DNA of 64,000 bases from Tausonia pullulans (Eukaryota; Basidiomycota; Tremellomycetes; Cystofilobasidiales; Mrakiaceae), in NCBI GenBank assembly GCA_951802195.1, contig OX637627.1:1240001-1304000 (forward strand). The letters are read 5' to 3'. How positions within the stretch are numbered: the first letter of the stretch is position 1; every line of letters begins with the position of its first letter. The notes below the pieces were generated by a model. The model had not been told where the DNA came from, did not search any database, and saw only the letters and a list, made by a program, of their open reading frames with translations. Made by a program: the position numbers and the translations under genes. This document shows, piece by piece, positions 35,652 to 47,405 of this stretch.

Positions 35652-38600
35652 ATGGCCGCCCGACTTATTCAGTTTGACGACAGGTGAGGGAGCGCTTTGG
35701 CCCCTCTCCAGCTTACTATGCACTGACTCACCCCTCCAGGCTCTTCTGGGCGCCCCTCTCGAGTCCTGTCCCGTCAGCGGCGACGCTCAACGGCTCGGCG
35801 GCGAACCGGCGCCATCCAGCGACGGCGGCCAACGGCGAACATCCGAGCTCCCCACCACCGAGCGGCGAGAGCGAGTCCGACGATTCGGACGCAATGGAGA
35901 CCGATACCGACGGTGCGACGACGACTGGCGACAGCGGAGCGACGAGTGTCAGCGGCGGTGACGGCGGTGTGAGCAGCAGCGTAGAAGAGGTCGAGCGCGC
36001 CCTCCGCGCCGCTGGAGCGCGCAAGGGCAAGCAGCGCGAGCTCTTCTGGTTCTCGGTCGACGACGAGCTCGTCTACCAGAGCTTTGCGAGTGACTTTGGA
36101 CCGTGAGTAGGGCGACGAGTTGCAGGAGCGGAGGGGAGGGGAGGGGAGGAGAGCGAGGGAGGGAGGGAGCCTAAGGAGGCGCGCGCGCGGCGTGTTGCCT
36201 ACCTGCCTGCCCTGCCTCCTTCGCCCATCCTCGCTTCTCCCTCCTTCACTGTCTGTATCGGCCAAGGCTGCGTGGTCAACCGCTTCTCGAGTTGCGTACT
36301 GATGGTCAATCTTCACACTCTCCTCCAGACTCAACATCTCCATGGTCTACCGGTTTTGCCTCTGTGCGTCGGGTCGTTCCCGCTGGCTCATGATCTGTAG
36401 CCTTGCGGGGTGCTTGCTGATGGACATGTCATCGACCCATTAGACGTGCACGAGCTTCTCCACGTAAGCTTGTTCAGATATCTCTTCTGTTTCTCTAGCT
36501 ACAATGCTCACGCATCAACGACACAGGACCCTGCCCGCGCACATTGCTCTCTTGTTCTCTTCTGCTCCGACGACCCCAAACCTAAAGCCAATGCCGCGCT
36601 TATCATGGCTCTCTACATCGTGAGGGACGCGTCTCTATTCGCCTGTCGATTTCCTGAGCTGACGGTCGAACCATCGCAGCTTATCGTCAAGCGGAAGACG
36701 CCGTCTGAAGCGTTCCACCGTGAGCGAGCCACGCGATCTTGTTTGGTTATCGCCTTCCCTTCTCATTACCTCGTGTTCGTCTCCCTCAGCCATAGCGGAT
36801 ATAGAATTCCGGCCGTTCAGAGATGCTGGCCGAGGCAGGGGCGACTTTGACCTCAGCATCCAGGACTGCCTCTTTGGTGTCTACAAGGCTCTCAAACTTG
36901 GACTGTTGAACCTCGAGGAATTTGATTTGGCACGTCTGGCACCCATCAGCAGGACAGGACAAGGCACGCCTCGCTGACGACGGCCGTCTATTGCAGGAGG
37001 AGTACTGTTTCTACGAGCGCGTCGAGAACGGGGACTTTAACTGGGTCTCGAAAGGTGCGATCTTGCCTTGCTCCTGGACGACAGTTGCTGATACTTGCCT
37101 CGGAGTCCAGACTTTATCGCCTTTGCTTCGCCTCAGGACAACCAATACGTCCGTTCTCTCTCGAACCCTAAGGCGACGTCAGCCTTCCCGGCCAAGAAGC
37201 TCCCGAAGGCGTACATCAACGTCCTCGAGTATTTCCAAGCGAACCGCGTCCAGCTCGTTATTCGGGTGAGCGGCGTCGTTCCTTCCTCTTTGCACTCCCC
37301 ACACTGACAACCAATTTCCCTCCAGCTCAATAATCCGCTATACGACCAGCGCGATTTCGAGTCGCGAGGGATCGAATTCAAGGACATGTTCTTCGAGGAC
37401 GGGACGAATCCGTCCAAGGAGATGGTCCGCGCCTTTCTCGCCGATGCCGAGCGTGTTATCTCGGCTGGCGGAGTTATTGCAGTGAGTGTCCGCTTTCGAA
37501 GAGTGTCCGTGTTCTCTCTTGGGGCTGAGGTTCCTCCTCCCTCAGATTCACTGCAAGGCCGGCCTCGGCAGGACGGGATGCCTCATCGCCGCCTGGCTCA
37601 TCTATAAGCATGGCTTCACAGCCGGCGAGGCGATCGGCTATATGAGGATTTGCAGAGTGAGCAACTTTGGAGTCTCGTCCCCTCGAGGCTCTGCTGACTT
37701 GGCCTCCTTTCATCAGCCCGGCATGGTCGTCGGCCCCCAGCAGCAGTACATCCTCACAAATCATCTTGAATGGGTCAAATGGGCGGGGGCCGATGAGGCG
37801 CTCGCCGCGTACAAGGCCGAGCTCGCCGCTGCTGCATCTGCCGCCTGCGCCGCCGTTTCCTCCTCTATTCCTCCGACCTCTTCCGCTAGCCGACATGTCA
37901 CGCCACCAGCCGAACCGCGGTCGATCTCTCGGGTGGACCCATCCGTTCCGGCCGTCACACCGGCGCGGCATGTCGTCTCGCTCAACGCGGCGACTAACGC
38001 CATCTCGCCTGTCGGTCAACCTCGTAAGGTACCTGGTCGCCCGTTGGTCATAGTTCTTCATCCCTAAACTGACTAGCTCTTCCTCAGACACCCCTGGCCA
38101 AGCGCTCAAATCGAGACGTCGACTCAGACGACCTCGACGACGATCCGCTCGGCCGGTCGCCGCCACACAAGTACCAGCGCGCCAAGTCGGAGGACCCCAT
38201 CCCGATGCTGTCTGCCGGTCGACTCCCGACGCGGAGCACAGCCCAGCAGCAGCTACAGATGCTCACAAGTCCCTCCAAGGCGGTTAAGCCCGGCGCCGCA
38301 TCTTCCTCACGGAAGCATGCGCCCCCAGCCACCGTAGCGACGACGTCCAAGAGGGCTGTCGGCGTGGTCACCCCTCTCGCCGGCTCGCGGATCGCCATCT
38401 CGACGCGTCGGATGGCCCAGCAGCCCGCTACGGAATCGAAGCTCGTCCGTGGGCCAGCTGGCGGTGGCAGCTCGCGGCGAGGCCCATCCTCGCCCTCACC
38501 CATGATCTCGTCAAGGACAGAAACTGCAGTTGCCCCTGTCCCTCTTCGGCCTTTTGGGAGCGGCGCGGTGAATGTTTGGGCGGCAGGCCGGAGCCAAGAA

Positions 38601-38816
38601 CACAACCAGGCAACTTCGGCGACTGCTGCTTCTGGTGTGCCGCCCTTGTCGCCGGCCAAGACCGCTGGGGCCAAGCTTGCAGGCATCCTTACCCGCGCCG
38701 AGGTTTCGCGGCTCCAGCTCGAGAGCCAGAAGGCGGGTGTCAGTGGTGTCAGTGTACGCACGCGAGGTCTCCGCCGGCGGAGGTCGTCGTTGTCGACGAC
38801 GGACGTTGACAGGTGA
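35652..38816 (+). CDS. CDC14: Cdc14 dual-specificity phosphatase
   Basis: Cdc14 removes phosphate from Ser-Pro sites made by cyclin-dependent kinase, promoting mitotic exit and cytokinesis. The N-terminal domain shows LFWFSVDDELVYQSFASDFG, LNISMVYRFCLYVHELL and the conserved PFRDAGRGRGDFDLSIQDCL with GVYKALKLGLLNL. The catalytic domain has ERVENGDFNWVSKDFIAFAS, PKAYINVLEYFQANRVQLVI, RLNNPLYDQRDFESRGIEF, and the active site IHCKAGLGRTGCLIAAWLIY (Cys and Arg near 37,552-37,575) followed by EAIGYMRICRPGMVVGPQQQ. An insertion of about 70 Ser/Asp/Gly-rich residues sits near the N-terminus (35,770-35,990). The tail of about 330 residues is basic and Ser/Pro-rich, with RSNRDVDSDDLDDDPLGRSP and several minimal Cdk sites. 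Introns are numerous and short. Confidence 0.95.
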
Positions 38817-39242
38817 TCCCGATCGATTCGTTCTCTCTTGCCTGCTCTCCTCCATCTCACTTGCTCTCTTGCTCTCTGCTCTCTTGCTCTGTGTGTTCTC
38901 GTCTCCTCATCGGTCACTTTCCCTCGTTTCTCCATTCAGCTATATCGTGCCCCTCCACCTTCGTTTGATAGCCAGCCAACTCAGCCTCTTGTTCCTCTCT
39001 TTGTAGCCTTCTTCAGCATGCCATGACTCTTCACGAACTCTTGCAGATCGAACCAGCAAGCACGGGCCTCGACGACGCGCGCCAGTGCCGCCGAGTGCCG
39101 CACTCGCGCTCCGTTCTTCCGCCGTGCGGAGCGAGAGCTGGCTGGCGAAGCGGCCCTTCGTTTTCAGCTTGCCCCGCCGCCAACCATCTCGAGCGCTTCA
39201 CCTTTCCCCCTTCCTTTCTTTCTTCCCTCACCTTCGCCCCCG
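38817..39242. promoter_or_regulatory. CDC14 3' end and PDB1 promoter/leader
   Basis: About 425 bp. TC-rich runs follow the CDC14 stop (38,840-38,960), including repeated CTCTTGCTCTCT-like units, and again before the PDB1 ATG. No gene recognised. Confidence 0.4.
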
Positions 39243-41424
39243 ATGTTCGCCCGCTCGTTCACCGCCCCGCTCGCCCGCTCCGCCCGCGTTGCGGCGATCC
39301 CCCGGCCCATGGGAGCGACCGCCTCGCTCCTCAGCAAGCGCTTTGCTTCGTCGACTCACGAGGTCTGCCTTCGCTCTCGTCGCTGCCCTGACGCCCCCTT
39401 CGGGTCGCGTTCGGGCGAGACTGTATAGGAGCCTGCTTGTCTCTGACACGGCAACTGTTTCGTGCCTTCCTGCAGATGACCGTCCGCGACGCGCTCAACG
39501 TCGCCATGGAGGAGGTCAGTTTCTGTTCGGTCGCGTTGGGGCGGGCGGGCGCGGACAAACGGAGCGGCGGCGGAGACGAGCCAGAGCCGCTCGCCGCTGC
39601 CGCCTTCGCGTTCCTTTCCTGGCTCGCCGACTGTGCGCTGCCTGGGTTCCCTCTCGCTGACTGTGCCTCGTGTTACATCTGTGCAGGAGATGATCCGGGA
39701 CGAGACCGTCTTTATCATCGGTGAGGAGGTCGCCCGATACAACGGAGCGTACAAGGTCCGTTCCTTCTCAGCCTCTCTGGGTCGTCGTGGGTCGCCGGCC
39801 GGCCCGCTCGCGGAGGGTCGTTCGACCCTGTCTTCTGCCCCCATCTTTTCCGTCCTCCACGTCGCCTTCCCTGGCTGATCTCCCGATGCCCTCGCTGTCC
39901 ATTCCACCAGGTCACCAAGGGCCTCTCGGACAAGTTTGGAGAGGACCGTGTTATCGACGTGCGTCCTTCGCCCTCTGCCTCTCCCTGGCTCGCCCCAACG
40001 AGAGCTGAATGCGTCCTGCTCTTCTTATCGGCTTCTATGGGATCCTCCAGACCCCCATCACTGGTGCGCGCATTGATCGGTGACTTGTTTGGATACAACT
40101 GCTCGATACTGATAGCTTTCCTTCTCATCGCGCCCGTGCAGAGTCTGGCTTCGGAGGTCTTGCCGTCGGAGCTGCCCTCGCTGGTCTCCGGCCCATCTGC
40201 GAGTTCATGACCTTGTGAGTGCACGGTCTGTTGTTCTGAACTAGCTAGCCAGACTAACGCGTGCCATGTTCGCAGCAACTTCGCGATGCAGGTCCGTCGC
40301 GCTACGCTGCATCCGCCACCGCGTGCCTACCCTCTTGACCTGACCCTGACCCCCCCCCACCCTCCACTCCCTTCAGGCTATCGACCAGATCGTCAACTCG
40401 GCCGGAAAGACGTACTACATGTCTGGTGGCAACGTTCCCTGCCCTGTCGTCTTCCGTGGACCCAACGGTGCCGCCGCTGGTGTTGGAGCTCGTTCGTCAC
40501 CCTTCGTTCGCTTGTTCACCGCCATCCATGCTGATTCCGCCCCTTTATGAGCATAGAGCACTCTCAGTGCTATGCCGCTTGGTACGGATCGATTCCTGGT
40601 CTCAAGGTTGTCTCTCCCTACAGCGCTGAGGACTGCAAGGGACTGTTGAAGGTGAAGGGATGATCTAAGCGAATTCGAGTCCGAGCGACCCCCTGACCCC
40701 CTCCCCCTTCCCCTTTCGCTTCCCTGCAATCATCTACTACTCTTTGCCACCCTGTTCTTCCCATCCCCTCCATCAGGCCGCCATCCGCGACCCGAACCCC
40801 GTCGTCTTCCTCGAGAACGAGCTCATGTACGGTACCACCTTCCCCATGTCCGAGGCCGCCATGAAGGACGACTTCGTCCTCCCCATCGGCAAGTGCAAGA
40901 TTGAGAAGGAGGGTTCCGACATTACCGTCGTTTCTCACTCCAAGTCGGTTGGCCACTGCCTCGAGGCCGCCGAGCTCCTCGCTAAGGAGGGCATCAACGT
41001 TGAGGTCATCAACCTTCGCTCCATTCGCCCTCTCGACATCGAGACTATCATTAAGGTGAGTCGCGCCCTGGTCCTGTCTTTGCAGGTCTTCGTTAAAGGC
41101 TCTCATCTCTCTCCTAGTCCGTCAAGAAGACCAACCACCTTGTCACCGTTGAGGGCGGTTTCCCCATGTTCGGTGTCGGGTCCGAGATCTCCGCTCAGAT
41201 CGCCGAGTCCGAGGCTTGGGACCACCTCGATGCCCCCGTCGAGCGTATCACCGGTGCCGACCTCCCGACCCCTTACGCCCAGAACCTCGAGCAGTTCGCC
41301 TTCCCCGAGTATGTGGCGGTTTCGTTTCTTCTCGAGAGTCGTGACTGACTTGTGTTCGTCCTCCCTCTCCTACAGCACCGAGATCATCGCCAAGGTCCTC
41401 AAGCGCAACCTCTACCGCTCGTAA
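39243..41424 (+). CDS. PDB1: Pyruvate dehydrogenase E1 beta subunit, mitochondrial
   Basis: With the alpha subunit it decarboxylates pyruvate using thiamine diphosphate in the mitochondrial matrix. The first exon is a targeting peptide rich in Arg, Ser and Ala ([20 protein letters not shown]). The mature part reads [100 protein letters not shown] and [20 protein letters not shown], ending [15 protein letters not shown]. Conserved Glu of the GEEVA motif is present. Two exons are only 13 nt (40,051-40,063, TPITE) and 16 nt (40,276-40,291, NFAMQ). About ten introns in a 2.2-kb gene. Assignment secure. Confidence 0.96.
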
Positions 41425-41803
41425 ATTGGATCGCTTCCCCTTTTGACTTTGGTTGTGTAGTCCATCTCCCCCTCCCTCTCTCTCCATTTGCACGGGTGGA
41501 GAGCTCGGCTCTCCTCACATTTCTTTACCTTTTCTTTCTCCGTTTCTCCTGGCGCGACTGCGCGATAGATTCTCTTGATGTTCTTCGCATGTGAGAGGAA
41601 AAGGAGAGGTGGGGATCCATGGTCGTCAAGGAAGGAGAAATACGCCTGCGGACGCTACTGGCGGCGGGACATCTATCTCATGCAAGTCGGCGAGCAGAGG
41701 CGACCTCCAGCGAGCGCTCGTCCTCAGTCAATCTCCAACGTCATCCCACCTGTTTCCCTCCACTTCTCCATCCGCCCTACTCGCCGCCGCCGCTTTCCAG
41801 CCA
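41425..41803. promoter_or_regulatory. PDB1 3' end and VID27 promoter/leader
   Basis: About 380 bp between genes on the same strand, C/T-rich on both ends. No supported ORF or RNA gene. Confidence 0.4.
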
Positions 41804-44800
41804 TGTTCATGATCAAGAGCAGTCCGTCGAGTCTACTCTTATTCCCCGTCGTCTTCGCTCGTGCACGCGCTGACCGACTTCCTAACCCCCCCCCCCCCCT
41901 CCGCCCCGCTCTGCCGCCCCTTCCCTCAATTATCCACCCACTGCCCCACCCCTCCCTCCTCTTCAGTCTTCGGCCGGATCCTTGGTGAGAGCTGGTCGTG
42001 CTTGCCCAGTCTTTCTCTCTCATTGCTGACCAGCAACGACGATTCTCTCCCCCCTCTCCTAGGCGACCCGCAGAACCCGGAGATCGTCCAACTCAAGGCC
42101 GGCATGCTCTTCCTCGTCCGGCCTGACAGCATCAAGGGTTCGCGCGAGTGCATGTACGGGGTCTCCCTCCATTCCCTTACTCTCTCAGGTGTGCTGACGA
42201 CAGAGCATGCGCCTCCAGCTTCAAGGACGCCGTCGCGACCGTCCGCCGGACCACGGCCGAGCACCAGTATCAGCTTGTCATCACCCGCGCGTACGAGGAG
42301 GGCGAGGCCGAGCTCCTCGACGGCGACGCCGAGAGTGAGTGCAGTCGGAGAGCTCCCGCGTACAGGGAGGGAGAGAGTTCAGAGCTGATTGTCTCCACCC
42401 AGCCGAGGACGAGCGGTCCTTCCTGATCGACCATTCGCTCAACTTCCGCGCCACGTCGTTCGAGGGCGAACCCTCGTTCGCGTGGCGGGACATTTCGTAC
42501 GATGACGAGGACGACGACGAAGATACCGAGGGCTCGGATTTCGGCGAGGGTGGCGAGCTGTTTGAATTCGTCACGGACTCGAAGACGGTCTCGAAAGCGA
42601 CAGTCCGCGAGTTTGAGCAGACGATGCTTCGGTGTATGTACGAGCGGGTGAGTGCGGGCTCTCGGTCGGTGGAAGCCTGTCTGAGAGGGCTGGGTCAGTA
42701 CTTGCGCTGATCCTCTTTTCAGAAATTTAACCGCAACTCAACCGACGCGACCGAGGCCGATCTCGAGGATCTCCGGTACAAGTGAGCCTCGACATCGCGT
42801 CCTTGGCACGCGCGCTGGCCGGCGTATCTAACGATGCGTCGCTCACCTCTCCTTCACAGGTCCCAGTGGCACCCTTCGCGCTCGCTCTCCCAGTCGGCCT
42901 CGCCCAGCAACCCGGTCTCTGGAATCTCGCGCGACGCGTCCCTCGAGGATGCTTTTGACAACCTCGCTGTCTCGGGGACGCCCTCCAAGGCGCCTGCGGC
43001 AGCCATCAAGCCCAAAGCAGCCGCTTCGTCGTCCGCTTCTGCTGCCACTGCCGCTTCCACGCTCTCGTCCTCATCTGCTGCTGCTATTGCCGAGCCGGTG
43101 AAGCCCGCTCGCAAGGGAGCCGCCTCCTCTGCCACTGCCTCGACCCCGGCGGGTTCCACCAACGCCAACACAGCCCTTTCTCCCGCTCAACAGCCTTCCG
43201 ACACGACGGCGATCGTCCAGGACGAGTCTGGCGAGGAGATGACGGAGGAGCTTCCCGTCGTCTACGACGGCGAAGCCGAGATCTACCTCTTTGACGCCGA
43301 GACGGATTATTTCGTCGTCCAGGGCCAGGTCCGGCTGATGATTGTCCAGAAGCAGACCAAGTCGTTCGACTGTGGGTAGAAAATGTGTTCTTCCCAACTT
43401 CGATGTTCGGCTGACCGATGATGTTCCACTCTCCTTCCGCAGACTGGTTCGCGTGCTACTCGCCTGCGATGGACAAGTACATTATCAGCCAGCCTATCGA
43501 GGGAGAGATGAACTCGAGATGGATGCCTGACTCACTCGCTTACATGTGGAACTTCAGTGGGTTTTTCCGTCGTTCTCCTCTTTCGTGATCAAGCACTGAA
43601 GTCTGTTTCTCGCAGTCCCCCTCGAGGACGGTTTCCCACCTTCGACGTGGTCCATCCGGTTTTCAAACCCCGAGGCATACCTTGAGTTCAATCACACGTT
43701 CACGCGCTGCCTTTGGGAGAAGTCGAACCAGATGTCGTGGGGCAAGGCGAAGGCGTCGGACCAGGCGTATGTTCTCTCGGCCTACAACAACGATGTCGAG
43801 ATGAAGGACATTGATGAGGGTGATGAGGATGAGGAAGAGGAGGAGAGGGAGAGGGTGGAGAGGGAGGAAGACGAGGAAGAGGAGGAGAAGGAGGGTCAGT
43901 CTTGCATCGGCGCTGCATGTGACTCTAAACTGATGGTCATTCGTCTTGCAGAGCCTACCGCCCAATTTGAGGACGACTCGAGCGACGAGGAAGACACGGA
44001 AGACAGCAAGAGAGCTCGTCACGCTGATGGGGCCAAGAACGAGCAGCTCGCCATTGGGTACAAACACGACCGCTCCTTTGTCGTCCGTGGTAACAACATC
44101 GGCGTCTTCAGGCACACAGACGACGACGCCGTCAAGTTCTCGACACAGATTCGGGGCGTCAAGACGACCAAAGGCAAGGAGTTTGCTCCGAAGAAGGTGG
44201 GTGGCAATCCTCGTCTGGCTTGTAAACGCACTACTAACGTTCGTCTCCAGGTCATGCTCCACAACGAGGACTCGTCAATGCTCATGATGAATCCAGACGA
44301 CCCGCACTCGATCTTCCGAATGGATCTCGAATACGGCAAGGTCGTCGAGGAGTGGAAGGTTCACGATAATGTCAAGGTCGACAACATCGTCCCCGACAAC
44401 AAGTTTGCGCAAATGACTGCGGAGCAGACGGTTATCGGACACTCGCACAACGGCCTCTTCCGGATCGATCCGCGCCAGAGCGGCGTCAAGATCGTTGAGA
44501 ACCAGTTCAAGCAGTATGCGTCCAAGAACGATTTCTCAGCGGCCGTCACGACGGCTTCGGGCAAGATCGCCGTCGCGTCCAACAAGGGCGACATCCGACT
44601 GTTTGACCAGGTTGGCAAGATTGCAAAGGTGCATATTATTTGCTCGTAGCTAGGGTGGAAACCTCGCTAAATGTGCTCTCCCCCCCCCCCCCCCCCCTTT
44701 TCTCCCCCAGACCGCCCTTCTCCCCCTCGGAGAACCCATCATTGGTGTCGACGTCACGGCCGACGGCCGGTGGCTCATCGCGACATGTAAGACTTACCTC

Positions 44801-45407
44801 CTCCTCATCGACACCCTCATCGGCGACGGCCGTTATAAGGGCTCCCTCGGCTTCGACCGCTCGTTCCCGGCGGACTCCAAGCCGATCCCGCGCAGGCTCC
44901 AGCTGAGGCCGGAGCATGTCCACCACATGGAGACCTCGGGAGGCGCCAAGGTCTCGTTCACACCCGCGAGGTTCAACACAGGTTCGACACCGGAGGAAAG
45001 CGAGAAGAGTATTATCACGTCCTCCGGCCAGTTCGTCATCACGTGGAATTTCCGGCGCGCCCAGCAGGGAAAGACAGATGACTACCACATTAAGCGGTAC
45101 GATGACAAGGTCGTCGCCGACAACTTCCGCCACGGGACCAACAAAAACATTGTGGTCGCGCTCCCGAACGACGTGTAAGTGGCGATTCTCTCTTACTCCC
45201 GTGCACGCTGACTGACCTGGTTCCTCTCCACTTTTCAGCTTCATGGTCAACAAGAAGCAGCTGGCCAAACCAACGCGCGAGTCGCTCTCGACCCCGACGC
45301 GGCTTCTCAAGTCACGCTCGAGCGTCGTCAATGCGCCGGTGGGTGGTGGACTAGTTGCTGTCCCTCCTTTGTATCTCTGCTGACTTTTGCTCTCCTTGCA
45401 GTACTGA
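41804..45407 (+). CDS. VID27: Vid27 family protein
   Basis: Vid27 is a cytoplasmic beta-propeller protein linked in yeast to vacuolar import and degradation of fructose-1,6-bisphosphatase. The start MFMIKS joins, across an intron, FGRILGDPQNPEIVQLKAGM. Then come FLVRPDSIKGSRECMYG, a PH-like middle part with EAEIYLFDAETDYFVVQGQV and DYWFACYSPAMDKYIISQPI, and an acidic stretch (about 43,810-43,895). The C-terminal VID27 domain has GNNIGVFRHTDDDAVKFSTQ, HNEDSSMLMMNPDDPHSIFR, DLEYGKVVEEWKVHDNVKVD, TASGKIAVASNKGDIRLFDQ, GVDVTADGRWLIATCKTYLL and FRHGTNKNIVVALPNDVFMV. The last codons TAC TGA follow an intron. Two introns carry poly-C tracts. N-terminal splice sites are uncertain; family call is firm. 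Confidence 0.92.
41886..41899 (+). repeat. 14-nt poly-C tract in a VID27 intron
   Basis: A run of 14 C lies in the first proposed VID27 intron, in a long pyrimidine stretch before the CAG acceptor near 41,968. Confidence 0.8.
44680..44697 (+). repeat. 18-nt poly-C tract in a VID27 intron
   Basis: A run of 18 C precedes the CAG acceptor near 44,710 and acts as the pyrimidine tract of this intron. It is the third long poly-C run in an intron of this window. Confidence 0.85.
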
Positions 45408-45687
45408 GGCTTGCTCTCTTCTCTGCCTCTGTGTCTCTTTCCCCATCTTTTTCCTTCCTCCTTCTTTTACCCTCTTGATAACCCTCTCCTCCTCAACGCT
45501 AATAATATACAAGCGATTTCCCTCACGACTAGTCTTTTCTTCCTTTCCCTCTCCTTACGAACGTTCGCTCTCCGATGTCTCATGGCGCTGTCGAAGCACA
45601 AAACGCAGCATTAAAGCACATTGACTTAGCTAGACTCATCTTGTCGTCATCTCAAAGCAGTCCGTCCACACTGCCACCTCCACTGTA

Positions 45688-47057
45688 TCACTTCGACTCT
45701 GTCGCAAGCAGATGGGCATAGTCCGCAAACGTTGACCTCCACGCCTCCTTGCCTCCAGTATCCACGACGTCGCCGTGGCACGGGATGATGCGGTCAAAGT
45801 CCCACGACTCGACGACGGCGTTGGCCTCGGCGAAGGCGCTGACGGTTGGGGAGGGGTCAACCTTGTGGTGTGTAGAAGAGGAGGAAAAGGGAAGAGTGAA
45901 GGGGCAACGTACTGCCTGTCGGCCGACCCAATCCCCCAAATGAGCTTCTTGTGAAGCGACGACCCAGGGAAGACGTGCTTGGAGGCGATGCCACTGAGAC
46001 CCAGGCCACCCGGGTGCTGCTCATTGATCGCCTTGAGGTTGAAGAGCAGATCGGCCTGGACAAGCGTCTTGGAGGGCTTATGGAAGAAGGCGCTGTGAAA
46101 AGACGGATGAAGAGGGATCAGCGGGCTACAGGAAGCAGTAGGACAGGGAGCTCGAATCACATGTCCTTGTTGGCGTGCGACGAGAAGTACGCCGTCTCAA
46201 TTTCGTCCTCGAAGCCGAACCGCTCGGCAGGCGCCGCCCGGCCATTCGTCTTATATTCCTGCAAGCCCCGAATGGCCGTCAGTCAGCAAGCCACTCAAGT
46301 CGAACGACGGTTGTCATCCCCGACGGCGTCCGGCGATGACCGCCCGCGCGCTTGCGTTTGTGCGGGTCGTCGCCGTTCGTCATCCGCCGGTGTTTGGACT
46401 CTTAGCTCCGCTTCTGCAAGGAAGAGGGGCCAAAGGGAGGAGGGCAAAGAGAAACAGGACCCACTCCCGCCCAAGGCACGTCTTGAATCTGTATTCGAGA
46501 GAGAGAGAGACATCGCATGTCCATGGAGATCAGCGGCAAGGGACGGGAGGAGACATTGGACAGGACAGAGCCGGACAAGGAGGGTGGAGGTGGAGCAAGC
46601 AAACGCCAGCGGACTACACTAACCTTGGCCTTGACGCCCTCTGGACCGACGCAGATGGCCTCGGGGAAGGCCTTGTGCCAAGCGGAAATGGACATGGTGT
46701 GCTCCAAGCTGTGGAGAGACGTAGTCAGCAAGTGGTGGTGAGCTGAGGAGGGCCAGCGGGCATGGAGGTTCTCACTCGGGGGTGACGAGATACCTGTTGA
46801 GCAGGGGACCGAGAATCAGCAGCTCACGCACATGAGGGCCAAGAGCAACTGTCTCACTTGACGTTGCCTCCAAGGCGGGCGAGCTCAGCCTTAGTCGATT
46901 CGGTGAGCGGGTGGGAGACAACGATCCAGAGGTCGCCCGAGGCGAGCTTGATGGCCGTCGAGCGGCCTCCAAAGGGGATGAGGCCGAAGCGCTTGAAGGG
47001 AACGCTGAAGATGGAGATGGCCGGGGTGAGGGAGCGAATGACGGGTTCAACGGACAT
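45688..47057 (-). CDS. DUF4336 protein, metallo-beta-lactamase-like fold
   Basis: From ATG 47057 on the - strand: MSVEPVIRSLTPAISIFSVP, FKRFGLIPFGGRSTAIKLAS, GDLWIVVSHPLTESTKAELA, RLGGNVKYLVTPE, then LEHTMSISAWHKAFPEAICV, EYKTNGRAAPAERFGFEDE and IETAYFSSHANKDIAFFHKP. Later parts are LVQADLLFNLKAINEQHPGG and VVESWDFDRIIPCHGDVVDT. This is the DUF4336 pattern, related to metallo-beta-lactamases: the D-x-H (near HALEHT/SAWH) and HGD elements are the likely remains of the metal site. Substrate and pathway unknown. It ends YAHLLATESK, convergent with VID27 at 280 bp, and is divergent from the ceramide synthase gene. Confidence 0.8.
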
Positions 47058-47405
47058 GTTGAGAAAGAGAGTTGTGGGTGTTGAGAGAGAGGATGGATGG
47101 CAGTGGGTGGAGAGGAAGATAACTAGCGGGTTCACCGAGGGGAACACCAGGCGTGCAATGACGTGAGGCGTCTCTTGTCCCCAAGGAGACGGCCGTGGTT
47201 CACTCCCAATCGGCCGCCATCCCACGCTCAAGAGCACAGCAGAACAAAGTGTGAAATCCCATCTGAGAAACACCGAGATCCGGGTATCGATTTTGTTCGG
47301 CGGCCGGGACGGGGGGTGGCGCGGGGATGCCCACATGTTTCTTCCCGCGTAGACTCACCCGGCCCCACTAAACGCTTTCCCTCCTCGTCTTATGAACCAA
47401 CCATC
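47058..47405. promoter_or_regulatory. Divergent promoter, DUF4336 / ceramide synthase
   Basis: About 350 bp between divergent start codons. No known binding site or ORF with support. The 100 bp before the + start are C/T-rich. Confidence 0.4.
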
